64,000 nt of DNA from Natronolimnobius sp. AArcel1 (GCF_011043775.1 NZ_JAAKXY010000001.1:62001-126000); one strand, 5' to 3'. Numbered from the stretch's first letter, positions 9,241 through 17,915 are shown. Notes: generated by a model from the letters alone, not told the origin. Numbers and translations are program-made.

Positions 9241-10068
9241 TTACTGCAACATGGCTCCAGCGGGATGCGTCGCACAGACGTTCGGGTCGTAGCCTGCATC
9301 TGAGAGTCCAGTCCCCAGCGCGAACACCGTCTCGCCGAGCATCGCCATCGACGCGTGCCCGTTGACATCCGTAACATCTCCGATCGTTCTGGCAACCTGC
9401 TCAGTCACTAATTCAGCCTCCCGCGCGAATAGTCGGGATGCATACATCAACGACAGCAGCGTCGGCTCTTTGACCACTCGAGACAGCGCTTCTTTGCCGG
9501 CAGCAGTCAACTGCTCTGTGTCGCCCGAAAGCACGTCGGCCGTCGAAAGTTCGCCGAAGGTAACGTACTCGACGCGGGCGCGAGCCGGAATCGAATCCAA
9601 TACGTTCTCGTGAGGGCCGCCAGGCTCGAGGCGGATCGGAATGCCGCCGTGAGCCTGGGCGACGACATCGCCCAGACCGGTCCCAGCCTGTACCTCCGCG
9701 CCGTGTGCAATCGTCACGAGTTCGTTCGTCGAGAGGGTGCGCTCGAATACCCGGTTCGTCGCGAGTGCGGTACCGAGCGCCATCGCCCCCGACACGCCGA
9801 ATCCTGCCCCGAGCGGCAGGTCTGACTCCGCTTCGACGTGGGCCGTCGCCTCGAGCGTCTCGAGGACGGTCTGGACGGGTTCGATCTCGAGTTCCTCACC
9901 GTCGAGAACAATCGTCGTTTCTGCGGCCGGTTCAACCGTCACGGTAACGCCGTCGGTGAGTGTGAGTCCGGCTCCTCGAGAGCCCGCTTTCGTCGGATCG
10001 TCGGCCGGATGGGCGCTAAAAAAGCCCGTAATGTGGCCAGGAACGAACGCAGTCGCCTCATCGCGCAT
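9241..10068 (-). CDS. Pantoate kinase (GHMP kinase family)
   Basis: Archaeal pantoate kinase: ATP-dependent phosphorylation of pantoate to 4-phosphopantoate, the step before the ligase at 1-640. It is 275 aa. The N terminus AFVPGHITGFFSAHPADDP and the Gly/Ala-rich ATP loop LPLGAGFGVSGAMALGTALA (near residues 95-114) mark the GHMP fold. The C terminus holds the usual METVFALGTGL-like segment (MLGETVFALGTGL). A GTTATACC element near 10092-10099 fits a leaderless start at 10068. In Archaea this pair replaces pantothenate synthetase and pantothenate kinase. Confidence 0.9.
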   Translation of the reverse strand: MRDEATAFVPGHITGFFSAHPADDPTKAGSRGAGLTLTDGVTVTVEPAAETTIVLDGEELEIEPVQTVLETLEATAHVEAESDLPLGAGFGVSGAMALGTALATNRVFERTLSTNELVTIAHGAEVQAGTGLGDVVAQAHGGIPIRLEPGGPHENVLDSIPARARVEYVTFGELSTADVLSGDTEQLTAAGKEALSRVVKEPTLLSLMYASRLFAREAELVTEQVARTIGDVTDVNGHASMAMLGETVFALGTGLSDAGYDPNVCATHPAGAMLQ

Positions 10069-10236
10069 TACCTGCCGTTTCGGACCGAACGGTATAACAG
10101 TGTAGATTTCGGCCCTCGAGTCGGCATCGACGCCACCTGACTGGTCGTCACTAACGAGACGTGTTGTTTGGGTACACTCTCATCACACAGTGAATCTCAC
10201 GACATCGTATTTATGTAACTGCGTTGGATGGTACGT

Positions 10237-10656
10237 ATGAACACGGACCCCGATTCGAGCCCAAGTGACTCCGCTAGTCCACTCCACGACGGTGCCCACC
10301 TCAAGCACGAAGCAACACTCGAGACAGTCAGTCACGACGGCGTCGATCCACAGCCAGACGCGACCGACTCAGCAACCGCGAACACAGCGCTCTCCGAAGC
10401 GACCAGCCGATTCGAACCCCAGAGCGACCGCTGTCGAACCTGTGGCACGTCAATTGGTCCTCGAGAGTACCGCATCAGTTGGCGACAGAAAGGCGGTCAG
10501 GGGACACTCGAGGCCCACTACTGTAGCGAGAACTGTCTCCCGGACGACGCCCCCGGCGGGCACTCGCCAGACGGAGATGAGGCCGACATCGGCGAGACTG
10601 ACACCTCGAGCAAGGCCCACCGACACAGCCCACAGGACTGGTCGTACTGTCGCTGA
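10237..10656 (+). CDS. Small zinc-finger protein of unknown function
   Basis: 139 aa. A disordered acidic N terminus of about 60 residues precedes a treble-clef-like finger: CRTCGTSIGP, then HYCSENC about 30 residues later (two Cys pairs). The C terminus is again acidic and His-rich. A TTTATG element at 10210-10215 fits a leaderless start at the second ATG (10237), not the first (10228). Its TGA stop abuts the TGA of the convergent AAA ATPase, sharing the palindrome TGATCA with no bases between. Function unknown. Confidence 0.7.
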   Translation: MNTDPDSSPSDSASPLHDGAHLKHEATLETVSHDGVDPQPDATDSATANTALSEATSRFEPQSDRCRTCGTSIGPREYRISWRQKGGQGTLEAHYCSENCLPDDAPGGHSPDGDEADIGETDTSSKAHRHSPQDWSYCR

Positions 10657-12660
10657 TCAGCGCTGGCGTTCGATCACGTCGGGGATCTCGGTCAACCCCA
10701 TCTCGCCGCGCTGGGAAGCGGACTCGTGCCAGCCAGCAAGCGTCGCCTCGACACCGTCTGCCTCTGCAATGAGTCTGTCGGTTGTGATCTGTTCTTCCCG
10801 TCGAAGCGCCTCGCGAGCGACCCGTCCGGCGAGATGGCGAACATCTCGAATGCTAAAGCCCGCCGTCGCCTCGGCCACTGTCTCGAGGTCGATATCTGCC
10901 GCCAAAAAACCGTCCGGCAGCGACTTGGCGAGAATCGCCGCTCGTGTCGTCCCGTCTGGCGGTGGGACCTCGATGCGCTCGTCGAACGTCCCCGCATGGA
11001 GCACGTCGATGTTGACGCCATCCACGCTGCGCGTCGTTGCGACGACGAGCACATCGTCGCCGAGTGTCGGTAACAGCGTCTCGAGGCGCGTCGTAACTCG
11101 TCTGGTCGCTCTCGAACCGCCTGAGGTAGGAGCGAGTTCGTCGAGGTCATCCAGCATGAGCACACACGGGGCGAGCGACCGTGCATCTTCGATGATCTCG
11201 GCTGCGCGGTCTGCCGGCTCGTCGACGCCCTCCTGATGGAATCGGGCCGTACTCAGTTCGACGATTGGCCGATCCAGTTCTGCCGCGAGCGACTGTGCAA
11301 GCGACGTTTTCCCTGCATCGGGCGGGCCGTACAGCAGAACGCCATCGACCGCAGGCACCTCGTACCGTTCGTAGCCGTCGGGATTTCGAACCGGCTCGAG
11401 AACCCGCCGCTCAAGTTCGGCCCCGATATCCTCCATCCCGGGTAAGGAATCGAGCGCAACCGGCTCATCGGCAGACGACCGGCCCAGTTCTTCGCCGAAG
11501 TGATCTTCGTAGCGATCCAGCCAGCCCGCGATGCTGGTGTCAATCTCTGAGACGGCCTGCTGGAGGTGGCCCTGTTCCACCGGCGATTCGTCGCCGATTG
11601 CGTGTCTGATTGCGACATCCGCGACGAGCGTAACATCGCTCGAGGCGTAGCCCGCAGTCGCCTCGGCAATTGCCTCGAGACTTACCTCCTCGGAAACCGG
11701 CGCATCGGCGAGTTCGAGTCGGAGCATCTCGAGACGTGCCCGTCGGTCCGGCGGCGGGATCTCGATGCGCTCGTCGAACCGGCCAGATCGCAAGATGGCG
11801 TCGTCAACATCGTCGACGTAGTTCGTCGCCGCGAAGACGACAATGTCGGCGTCGGTTTGGGACTCGAGTTCGGTCAGAAGTTGGTTGACCATCTGCTGTT
11901 CGCTGTTTGCCATCCGCCCCGAACGGTCGCCCGCGATGGCGTCGATTTCGTCGATAAAGACGAGACAGGGCTCGTTCTCGCGGGCTGTCTCGAACAGTGT
12001 CGCGACGTTGTCTGCGGCCTCGCCGATGTACTTGCTCGTGATATCCGAGGGCGTCACCTCGAGGTAGTTGTAGTCCGTTTCAGCCGCGAGCGCGCTCGCG
12101 ACGAACGTCTTCCCACAGCCCGGTGGGCCATGAAAGAGCACGCCGTTGACCGCCCCAATCCCGTAGTAGTCATAGACGTCCTCGCGCGTCAATGGGTCGA
12201 TCACCCGGTCGTGAAGTGTCTCTTTTAACTCCATCATTCCGCCGACGTCCGAGAAGTCGTGGCCCGGTGGCTCTGTCTCGAGGTCGTCGCCCGCGAGTGC
12301 GGTTCCAGTTTCGTCCTCGCTGTCGTCTCGAGCGTGCGACGAGTCGCCATCGCCCGGTGCTCCCTGTATCTGGCGCGTTTGTGTCCCCCCGTCCGTGTGC
12401 CGGCCGACGAACTGCCAGGCCAGCGTCAGCGCTGGCGGCGCGAACACGAGTGCGGCGTCGCCGGTCGCGACGAACCCGCCGACGCCAACGACGTACGCAG
12501 CACCCAGAAATAGCCGATCCGCCTGTGCGGCGACCGCCCACGAGACCGTTCGGAGCGCGACCGCGACCGTTCCGGCCATCAGCACGACTGCAAGAAATGC
12601 GGTCGAGCCGGGAACGAGCGCACTCGCGTCGGTGAGCAGCGCCGGTGTCAAATCATTCAT
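10657..12660 (-). CDS. Membrane-anchored tandem AAA+ ATPase (Cdc48-like) with degenerate D2
   Basis: 667 aa. Two or three membrane segments lie in residues 20-85, then an acidic linker and two AAA modules. D1 is intact: GPPGCGKT at 178-185, Walker B FIDEID with D237/E238, and SGRFDERIEIP with the finger Arg. D2 is altered: GPPDAGKT at 445-452, Walker B MLDDLDEL with Asp where the catalytic Glu belongs, and HAGTFDERIEVP with no Arg before TFD. No Cdc48 N-domain is present. A membrane protein unfoldase or remodeller is plausible. The ATG at 12660 was chosen over an upstream TTG. Confidence 0.85.
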   Translation of the reverse strand: MNDLTPALLTDASALVPGSTAFLAVVLMAGTVAVALRTVSWAVAAQADRLFLGAAYVVGVGGFVATGDAALVFAPPALTLAWQFVGRHTDGGTQTRQIQGAPGDGDSSHARDDSEDETGTALAGDDLETEPPGHDFSDVGGMMELKETLHDRVIDPLTREDVYDYYGIGAVNGVLFHGPPGCGKTFVASALAAETDYNYLEVTPSDITSKYIGEAADNVATLFETARENEPCLVFIDEIDAIAGDRSGRMANSEQQMVNQLLTELESQTDADIVVFAATNYVDDVDDAILRSGRFDERIEIPPPDRRARLEMLRLELADAPVSEEVSLEAIAEATAGYASSDVTLVADVAIRHAIGDESPVEQGHLQQAVSEIDTSIAGWLDRYEDHFGEELGRSSADEPVALDSLPGMEDIGAELERRVLEPVRNPDGYERYEVPAVDGVLLYGPPDAGKTSLAQSLAAELDRPIVELSTARFHQEGVDEPADRAAEIIEDARSLAPCVLMLDDLDELAPTSGGSRATRRVTTRLETLLPTLGDDVLVVATTRSVDGVNIDVLHAGTFDERIEVPPPDGTTRAAILAKSLPDGFLAADIDLETVAEATAGFSIRDVRHLAGRVAREALRREEQITTDRLIAEADGVEATLAGWHESASQRGEMGLTEIPDVIERQR

Positions 12661-12765
12661 TACTGATACGTGAAACGAATTTACCAAAATAGTTCCGGTG
12701 ATCGGTGCGATAATTGATCGGTATCGACGGGGACAGAAAGGATCTGGAGCGTCGTCGTCGTCCGC

Positions 12766-13191
12766 TTACCGGACAACCGTCACGGGCACCGGCGCGCGCC
12801 GAGCGACCGTCTCGGCGACGCTGCCGAGTAGCAACCGCGCTGCGCCGTGTCGGCCCTGACTGCCGATAACGATGATATCGACGTCATCCGCGGCATCGAT
12901 GATCGACCGCGTCGGATCGCCAACGCCCGTTTTCGTCTCGAGTGCCGCCTCGTAGCTCGCCTCACTTGCAATCTCTCGTGCTCTATCAAACACCTCATCG
13001 GCCTGGCTCTCCATATCCTGCTGGACGTCGCTGTCAAACCCGAGGCCGTCACCGACCGACAGTGTCGAGCCCTCGAGTTCGACGACATGTAACACCGTCA
13101 CCGCAGCGTCAGGGTGGAATTCAAAGGCATGCTCGAGGGCGGTTTCGGCCGGTTCCGAGCCATCCATCGGAACGAGTACTCGCGTAGTCAT
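12766..13191 (-). CDS. Universal stress protein (UspA family)
   Basis: 141-aa single Usp domain. The start RVLVPMDGSEPAETALEHA and the ATP-binding signature near the C terminus (GSQGRHGAARLLLGSVAETV, a G-2x-G-9x-G-S pattern) are both present, so it is likely an ATP-binding Usp. It probably dimerises in the cytosol. It is one of four Usp genes in the window and seems monocistronic. Confidence 0.9.
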   Translation of the reverse strand: MTTRVLVPMDGSEPAETALEHAFEFHPDAAVTVLHVVELEGSTLSVGDGLGFDSDVQQDMESQADEVFDRAREIASEASYEAALETKTGVGDPTRSIIDAADDVDIIVIGSQGRHGAARLLLGSVAETVARRAPVPVTVVR

Positions 13192-13581
13192 ACGTCCTAT
13201 AGGTGTGCCCCGCAGATAGGCCTTAGCGATCTATGTGCGGCTACAGACAGCAGTCACATTGCTACTCGCGAGTCAGTTTCTGCAAAAAGTGGGTGTCGTT
13301 CGCAGTCTCGAGGATGCTCGAACTGGTTGCGTTCTCGCTTATGACGAAGACGTTGACGATCACGCGAAACTCGCTTCGCTCGTTTCGCTTGCTCCCAGAG
13401 ACTTCGCCCTTACGGGCTCAGTCTCTGGCGATCTCGCGGGAACACCGTTGGACTCGCGCTGCTCGTCCAACGAGCTCCCACTCAACGAACAGCGCTCTCG
13501 CTTATGGCGAGAGGCGCTGTCGGTCCTGCAAGACGGGGCTCACTCCGTTCGCCACGCCTTGCTGGCTCCCAGGTTTGTCGC
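13192..13581. repeat. Array of imperfect modules with perfect hairpins downstream of aspS
   Basis: 390 bases without a credible gene. From 13364 onward they are filled with inverted repeats: GCGAAAC stem (13364-13388), CCAGAGACT stem (13395-13428), CGTTGGAC stem (13446-13472), CAGCGC-TCTCGC stem (13490-13519), GCAAG stem (13528-13562) and TTTGTCGCC stem (13574-13594, covering the aspS stop). The flanks recur: GCTCCCA(G) at 13391, 13474 and 13565, and CTGGCGATCTCGYGGGAACA at 13425-13444 and 13597-13616. The last copy is the aspS 3' coding end itself. Confidence 0.75.
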
Positions 13582-14886
13582 CTATGGCGACAAACGCTGG
13601 CGATCTCGTGGGAACAACACAGCCTCTCGGATGTTGCTCAATCCAAGAATCGTCATGATGAGGCGCTCGCCACCGAGGCCGAAGCCGGCGTGAGGCGGCA
13701 TGCCGTACTTGAACATCTTCGTGTAGTACTCGAACTCGCTTGGATCGAGACCTTGCTGTTCAAAGCCTTCGATAAGCTTCTCGTGGCGGTGTTCACGCTG
13801 GCCACCGGAGACCAGTTCCATGCGCGGGTGCATCAGGTCGAACCCGGTCGAGAGGTCGGGATCGTCGTCGTGGTCCTTGATGTAGAACGGCTTGATCTCA
13901 CTTGGCCAGTCCGTGATGAAGTAGTGGCCGCCGACGTCCTGTCCGAGCGCCTCCTCGGCTGGCGTCGAGAGGTCGTCGCCCCAAACGAGTTGCTCGTCGA
14001 GTTCGCCCGTCGCGTTGATGCGCTCGAGGGCCTCCTCGTAGGAAATGCGTGGGAAGTCGCCTTCTGGCACTTCGAAGTCCTCGGCGAGGTCGAGGTCCTC
14101 GAGTACGTCACCGTACTGCTCCTCGACGGCTTCGTAGGCGGATTTGACGACGCCTTCGGCGACGTCCATCGCGTCAGTGTGGTCACAGAACGCGCCCTCG
14201 AAGTCGATCGAGGTTGCCTCGTTCAGGTGTCGCGGCGTGTTGTGTTCTTCCGCGCGGAAGATCGGGCCGATTTCGAAGACGCGTTCGACGCCCGAGCCGG
14301 CGATGAGCTGTTTGAACAGCTGTGGCGACTGGTTCATGAACGCCTCTTCGCCGAAGTACGTGATTGGGAACAGTTCCGTACCGCCCTCGGTACCCGTGGC
14401 GACGATTTTCGGCGTGTTGATCTCCGTACACTCGAAGTCACGGAACTGGTCGCGAACGGCGCTCAGGACGTCCGAACGGATTTCGAAGACCGTCTGGACC
14501 TCGTCCTTGCGGAGGTCGAGCGTGCGGTTGTCCAGTCGCGTCGAGAGTTCGGCGTCGACCTTTCCGGAGGGGTCGAGTGGCAGTTCGGGGTCAGCGGGTG
14601 CGACGACCTCGAGCGACTCGGGAGTCACTTCGACGCCGGTCGGCGCGCGCGGTTCTTCTTCGACAGCGCCGGAGACTTTGACGACGCTTTCACGAGAGAC
14701 GCCGAGGCCGGTCTCGACTAAGTCCTCGTCCATCTCGTCTTTCTCGAATTTGACCTGGATTTTCCCGGTCGTATCGCGGAGAATCAGAAAGGCGATGCCG
14801 CCGAGGTCGCGGATCTCGTGGACCCACCCAGCGACGGTTGCGTCGTCGCCTGGCTCGGCGTCCGCAGTGTAGGTTCTATCCTGCAT
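13582..14886 (-). CDS. aspS: Aspartate--tRNA ligase, archaeal type
   Basis: Charges tRNA-Asp, and possibly tRNA-Asn, with aspartate. 434 aa, the normal archaeal length. The N-terminal OB-fold ([19 protein letters not shown]) precedes the class II core. Motif 2 is [21 protein letters not shown] and motif 3 is [11 protein letters not shown], and the protein ends in [10 protein letters not shown]. The ATG at 14886 is used; a GTG two codons upstream is the alternative. A CTTAAG element at 14911-14916 fits a leaderless start. The 3' end coincides with a hairpin and with a sequence repeated downstream. Confidence 0.96.
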   Translation of the reverse strand: MQDRTYTADAEPGDDATVAGWVHEIRDLGGIAFLILRDTTGKIQVKFEKDEMDEDLVETGLGVSRESVVKVSGAVEEEPRAPTGVEVTPESLEVVAPADPELPLDPSGKVDAELSTRLDNRTLDLRKDEVQTVFEIRSDVLSAVRDQFRDFECTEINTPKIVATGTEGGTELFPITYFGEEAFMNQSPQLFKQLIAGSGVERVFEIGPIFRAEEHNTPRHLNEATSIDFEGAFCDHTDAMDVAEGVVKSAYEAVEEQYGDVLEDLDLAEDFEVPEGDFPRISYEEALERINATGELDEQLVWGDDLSTPAEEALGQDVGGHYFITDWPSEIKPFYIKDHDDDPDLSTGFDLMHPRMELVSGGQREHRHEKLIEGFEQQGLDPSEFEYYTKMFKYGMPPHAGFGLGGERLIMTILGLSNIREAVLFPRDRQRLSP

Positions 14887-14975
14887 ACCCACTGCTTCAC
14901 GCAGGCGGAACTTAAGCGCAATCGTTCGGCCTCGTCAGCGTGTGTCGCAGTCTCGTGGCTGTCGAGTGTGCCCAG

Positions 14976-15347
14976 TTAGTACGACTGGGTCTCTGCCTGC
15001 GTTGGCTCGTACGTCTCTGGCTCTCGAGTCAGGATCGGCTCGTCGGCGATGATGGCCGTCGCAGCAACCATCAGATCGAGATTGTCAACGGATTTTTTGT
15101 CCTCAGCGAGTCGCTTGTGTTCCTGCAGGGCGCAGTGGCCCTCGTCGATCGTATACGGCACGACACCGACCTCGCGGAGGATCGAATCGAACTCCTCGTG
15201 TCTTTCCTCTGGGAGGCCGCGTCGTAACTCTGTGACCGTGATCAACGAGACGGAGGCATCGCGCCAGTCGAACGTCTCGAGGGCGGCGATTGCGTCGTTG
15301 TCCTCATCGAACAGGTCGAACAGAAACGTCCCATCAAGCAGAACCAT
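14976..15347 (-). CDS. PIN-domain ribonuclease toxin (VapC-like)
   Basis: 123-aa PIN domain. The conserved acidic residues are visible: the first Asp in MVLLDGTFLFDLF, Glu in TVTELRRG and the C-terminal Asp pair in NLDLMVAATA. The family cleaves RNA, often tRNA or rRNA, using Mg2+. The gene overlaps its upstream partner by 14 bases (15334-15347), so translation is probably coupled. The last residues EPTQAETQSY are unstructured. Toxin activity is inferred from family and arrangement. Confidence 0.85.
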   Translation of the reverse strand: MVLLDGTFLFDLFDEDNDAIAALETFDWRDASVSLITVTELRRGLPEERHEEFDSILREVGVVPYTIDEGHCALQEHKRLAEDKKSVDNLDLMVAATAIIADEPILTREPETYEPTQAETQSY

Positions 15348-15534
15348 CGTCGCCTCCGAGCAGTTCTGATTTAAGTTGGTCGACGGATTGCGGGCGCTGG
15401 TCGTTCTCGCCCCGAAGTTTTGAGCGGAATATGTGTGATTCGCGTTTGACTGCCTCGAGTTCGTCCCCCTCGACGAACCCAATCAGTTCGCGAAGCGGAT
15501 TGTCCTCGGCATCGGTGTGAGTCTCGTCTCCCAT
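15334..15534 (-). CDS. Antitoxin-like partner of the PIN protein (VapB-like)
   Basis: 66-aa acidic protein directly upstream of the PIN gene and overlapping it by 14 bases. The segment VEGDELEAVKRESHIFRSKLRG looks helical and could wrap the toxin. I do not recognise a standard AbrB or ribbon-helix-helix DNA-binding domain. A TTTATGAT element at 15561-15568 would start transcription near 15537, so the ATG at 15534 (MGDETHT) is preferred. A longer form would begin at 15549. Confidence 0.7.
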   Translation of the reverse strand: MGDETHTDAEDNPLRELIGFVEGDELEAVKRESHIFRSKLRGENDQRPQSVDQLKSELLGGDDGSA

Positions 15535-15560
15535 TGAACGCTCCGTCATAGGAATGCCAT

Positions 15561-15568
15561 CATCATAA
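15561..15568 (-). promoter_or_regulatory. TATA-like promoter of the VapBC-like pair
   Basis: TTTATGAT on the minus strand, within a short run of repeated CAT/ATG trinucleotides (CATCATAAAT, GTATGATGG). The repeats could also serve as a site for autoregulation by the antitoxin. Confidence 0.45.
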
Positions 15569-15621
15569 ATGTTGTATGATGGACTTACAGTGAGGGAGAT
15601 TCTCTCTGCCTGAACGCAGGG

Positions 15622-16968
15622 CTATCGCTCGCGAACAGTCATCGGTATCTCGTGTTTTGGCCGCGCAGTGATCGTCGCCCGCAGATCGAGGTCGACTCCG
15701 GGAACCAACTCGAGGTGATACTGCTGATAGATCGTCGCAAGCAACAACTGTGCCTCGAGCATCGCAAAGCGGTCGCCGATACAGCGCCGTGGCCCGGCAG
15801 CAAACGGGAAGTACGCCAGTTTCGGCAGGTCGGCTTCCATGTCGTCGCTCCAGCGGTCGGGCTGAAACGCCAGTGGATCGTCGTACCAGCGCGGATCGCG
15901 GTGGACAACCCACTGGTGCATGCGCACGGTCGCACCCGGCGGAATCGTGTAGCCGTCGATTACGTCCGGCTTAGTCGGCTCGCGGACGATGCCCGGCACC
16001 GGCGGATAGAGTCGCATTGACTCTTGGACCACCTGCTCCGTATAGGTGAGATCCTTGAGATCGGCCATCGTCGGTACCTCGCCCTCGAGAACGTCGTCTA
16101 ACTCCTCGACGAGTCGCTTCTCGGCGGCGGGATTTGTCGAAAGCAAGTAAAACGTCAGCGTCAACGCCAGCGCGGTCGTTTCGTGACCGGCTAGCAAGAG
16201 CGTGACAACCTCGTCGCGGATCTGTTCGGTTGACAGCGACTCCCCCGTCTCGTCGGTGACGTCCACCAGTTTCGAAATCACATCGTGGTCGGTCGGATTC
16301 GCCCGGCGCTGTTCGATCAGGTGATAGACGACCTCATCGAGTTGTTCTCGAGCGCGTTGAATCTGGCGGCGAGCGGGCGTCGGCACCTGCGGTGGGAGGA
16401 CGAGATGGCCAAGGTTCTCAGTCGCCGCCATGAACGTCTCGAGGGCATCCCCGATCCGGTCGACGTAGTCGTCGATGTCCGTCCCGAACAGCGCGCGGGC
16501 GACGATCCGCAGCGTCAGTTCCATCATATCCTCGTGGATCTCCCGTGTCTGGCCGCCCTGCCAGTCCTCGAGTGCTGACTCGGTGAAGTCAGTCATCATC
16601 GTCGCGTACTCCTGAATGCGCTCGGGATGAAACGCCGGTTGGATGAGATGGCGATTGCGCCGCCAGATTTCGCCCTCACTGTTCAGAATGCCGTTGCCGG
16701 TGATCGGCCGGAGAATATGCTGGAACTGTTCGCCTTTGACGTACTGTTCGTTTTTCTGGACCAGCACCTGCTCGATGTGGTCGGGGTGATTGAGCTGATA
16801 CACCGGCCCGCCGGGGTCCTCCCAGGCCGCGATATCGCCGTGCTCGCGGGCGATCCGTGTCATCGACTGATAGGGCTCGCGCAAAAACGTGAGTTGGTTC
16901 CCGACCAGCGGCAACCCATCGGGACCCGGCGGATGATCCTCGGGAAGTGACGGTGTATTGAAAGCCAT
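15622..16968 (-). CDS. Cytochrome P450
   Basis: 448-aa soluble bacterial/archaeal-type P450. The I-helix oxygen-binding motif AGHETT is at 260-265, the K-helix ExxR as ESMR at 316-319, and the haem loop FPFAAGPRRCIG at 387-398 with axial Cys396. There is no fused reductase, so it needs a separate ferredoxin. The substrate is not predictable; the fatty-acid-oxidising CYP102/CYP174-like groups look closest by eye. A CTATAAA element at 16999-17005 fits a leaderless start at 16968. It is divergent from the sirtuin gene. Confidence 0.94.
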   Translation of the reverse strand: MAFNTPSLPEDHPPGPDGLPLVGNQLTFLREPYQSMTRIAREHGDIAAWEDPGGPVYQLNHPDHIEQVLVQKNEQYVKGEQFQHILRPITGNGILNSEGEIWRRNRHLIQPAFHPERIQEYATMMTDFTESALEDWQGGQTREIHEDMMELTLRIVARALFGTDIDDYVDRIGDALETFMAATENLGHLVLPPQVPTPARRQIQRAREQLDEVVYHLIEQRRANPTDHDVISKLVDVTDETGESLSTEQIRDEVVTLLLAGHETTALALTLTFYLLSTNPAAEKRLVEELDDVLEGEVPTMADLKDLTYTEQVVQESMRLYPPVPGIVREPTKPDVIDGYTIPPGATVRMHQWVVHRDPRWYDDPLAFQPDRWSDDMEADLPKLAYFPFAAGPRRCIGDRFAMLEAQLLLATIYQQYHLELVPGVDLDLRATITARPKHEIPMTVRER

Positions 16969-17078
16969 CGGTTTCGTCCGTAGGTCAACGCGGGCGCGTT
17001 TATAGCCGCCGCTCGCTCGAGGCAGCGGACGAATCGAGTGACCTGTTCGCTTTTGTCGATCCACCTCGAGGAGTCGGT

Positions 17079-17915
17079 ATGGACGCAGTCCTCGAGCGAC
17101 TCGCGGACGAAATCAGGGAGGCAGAAACGGTGGTGGCACTGACTGGGGCGGGTATTTCCGCTCCCTCCGGCGTGCCGACGTTTCGCGGCGACGACGGCGT
17201 CTGGGAGCACTTCGATGAGGGCCAGTTCACCCATGGTCGATTTCAGCGCGATCCGGAAGGGTTCTGGGACGACCGCGTTGCCCTCCATCGCGAACTGTTC
17301 GGCGAGGAGTACGAGCCAAACGTCGCCCACGAGGCACTGGCCGAACTGGGCCGAGACGGCCATCTCGAGGCGATTTGCACACAGAACACGGACGGGCTCC
17401 ACCTCGATGCAGCGGCTGTGGTCGGTGAGAACGGCGACTCGAGTGTGAGTGACTCGAGCGCCGACGCAAACGTACCCGGAAGCGAGACGACAGTGCTCGA
17501 ACTCCACGGCAACGCTCGGCGTGTTCGCTGTCAGGACTGTGGCGCACGAACCGAAGCAGGTCCGATCTACGACCGTGCCGAGAACGGCGAACTACCGCCG
17601 ACCTGTGACTGTGGCGGCATCTACAAACCCGATGTCGTCCTCTTTGGCGAGCAACTCTCGGGGGCCGCGATACAGCGAGCGCAGTCACTCGCCCGCGAAA
17701 GCGACGTGTTCCTCGCGATTGGCTCGTCACTCATCGTCACCCCTGCGGCCTCGCTGCCCCGCACCGCCGCCTCGTCGGGCGCGACCGTTGCCATCGTGAC
17801 GCTCGAGGAGACGCCACTCGATGACGTGGCCGACGTGTGTTGCCAGCAAGACGTGACCGACCTACTCCCGCACTTGCAGGCGCTCGTCACCGGCGAGTCC
17901 TCGAGTACGGAGTAA
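17079..17915 (+). CDS. SIR2-family NAD-dependent protein deacylase
   Basis: 278-aa sirtuin that removes acyl groups from lysines using NAD+. GAGIS is at 23-27, QNTDGLH at 102-108 and the catalytic His143 lies in ELHGNARR. The zinc site is unusual: C151 and C154 form a normal CxxC, but the second pair is C176-x-C178 (PPTCDCGG), one residue short. A Ser/Asp-rich insert (about 115-137) precedes the catalytic His. It starts at the ATG at 17079. Acetyl-CoA synthetases, classical sirtuin targets, occur elsewhere in the window. Confidence 0.92.
   Translation: MDAVLERLADEIREAETVVALTGAGISAPSGVPTFRGDDGVWEHFDEGQFTHGRFQRDPEGFWDDRVALHRELFGEEYEPNVAHEALAELGRDGHLEAICTQNTDGLHLDAAAVVGENGDSSVSDSSADANVPGSETTVLELHGNARRVRCQDCGARTEAGPIYDRAENGELPPTCDCGGIYKPDVVLFGEQLSGAAIQRAQSLARESDVFLAIGSSLIVTPAASLPRTAASSGATVAIVTLEETPLDDVADVCCQQDVTDLLPHLQALVTGESSSTE

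Noticed and set aside
13364-13594. CRISPR array downstream of aspS
   Set aside because: Repeats are not constant in sequence or spacing, arms differ between modules, and no cas genes are seen.
13504-14721. Plus-strand open frame of 405 codons opposite aspS
   Set aside because: The minus strand encodes a full aspartyl-tRNA synthetase; the plus frame is not acidic in a haloarchaeal way and has no recognisable domain.
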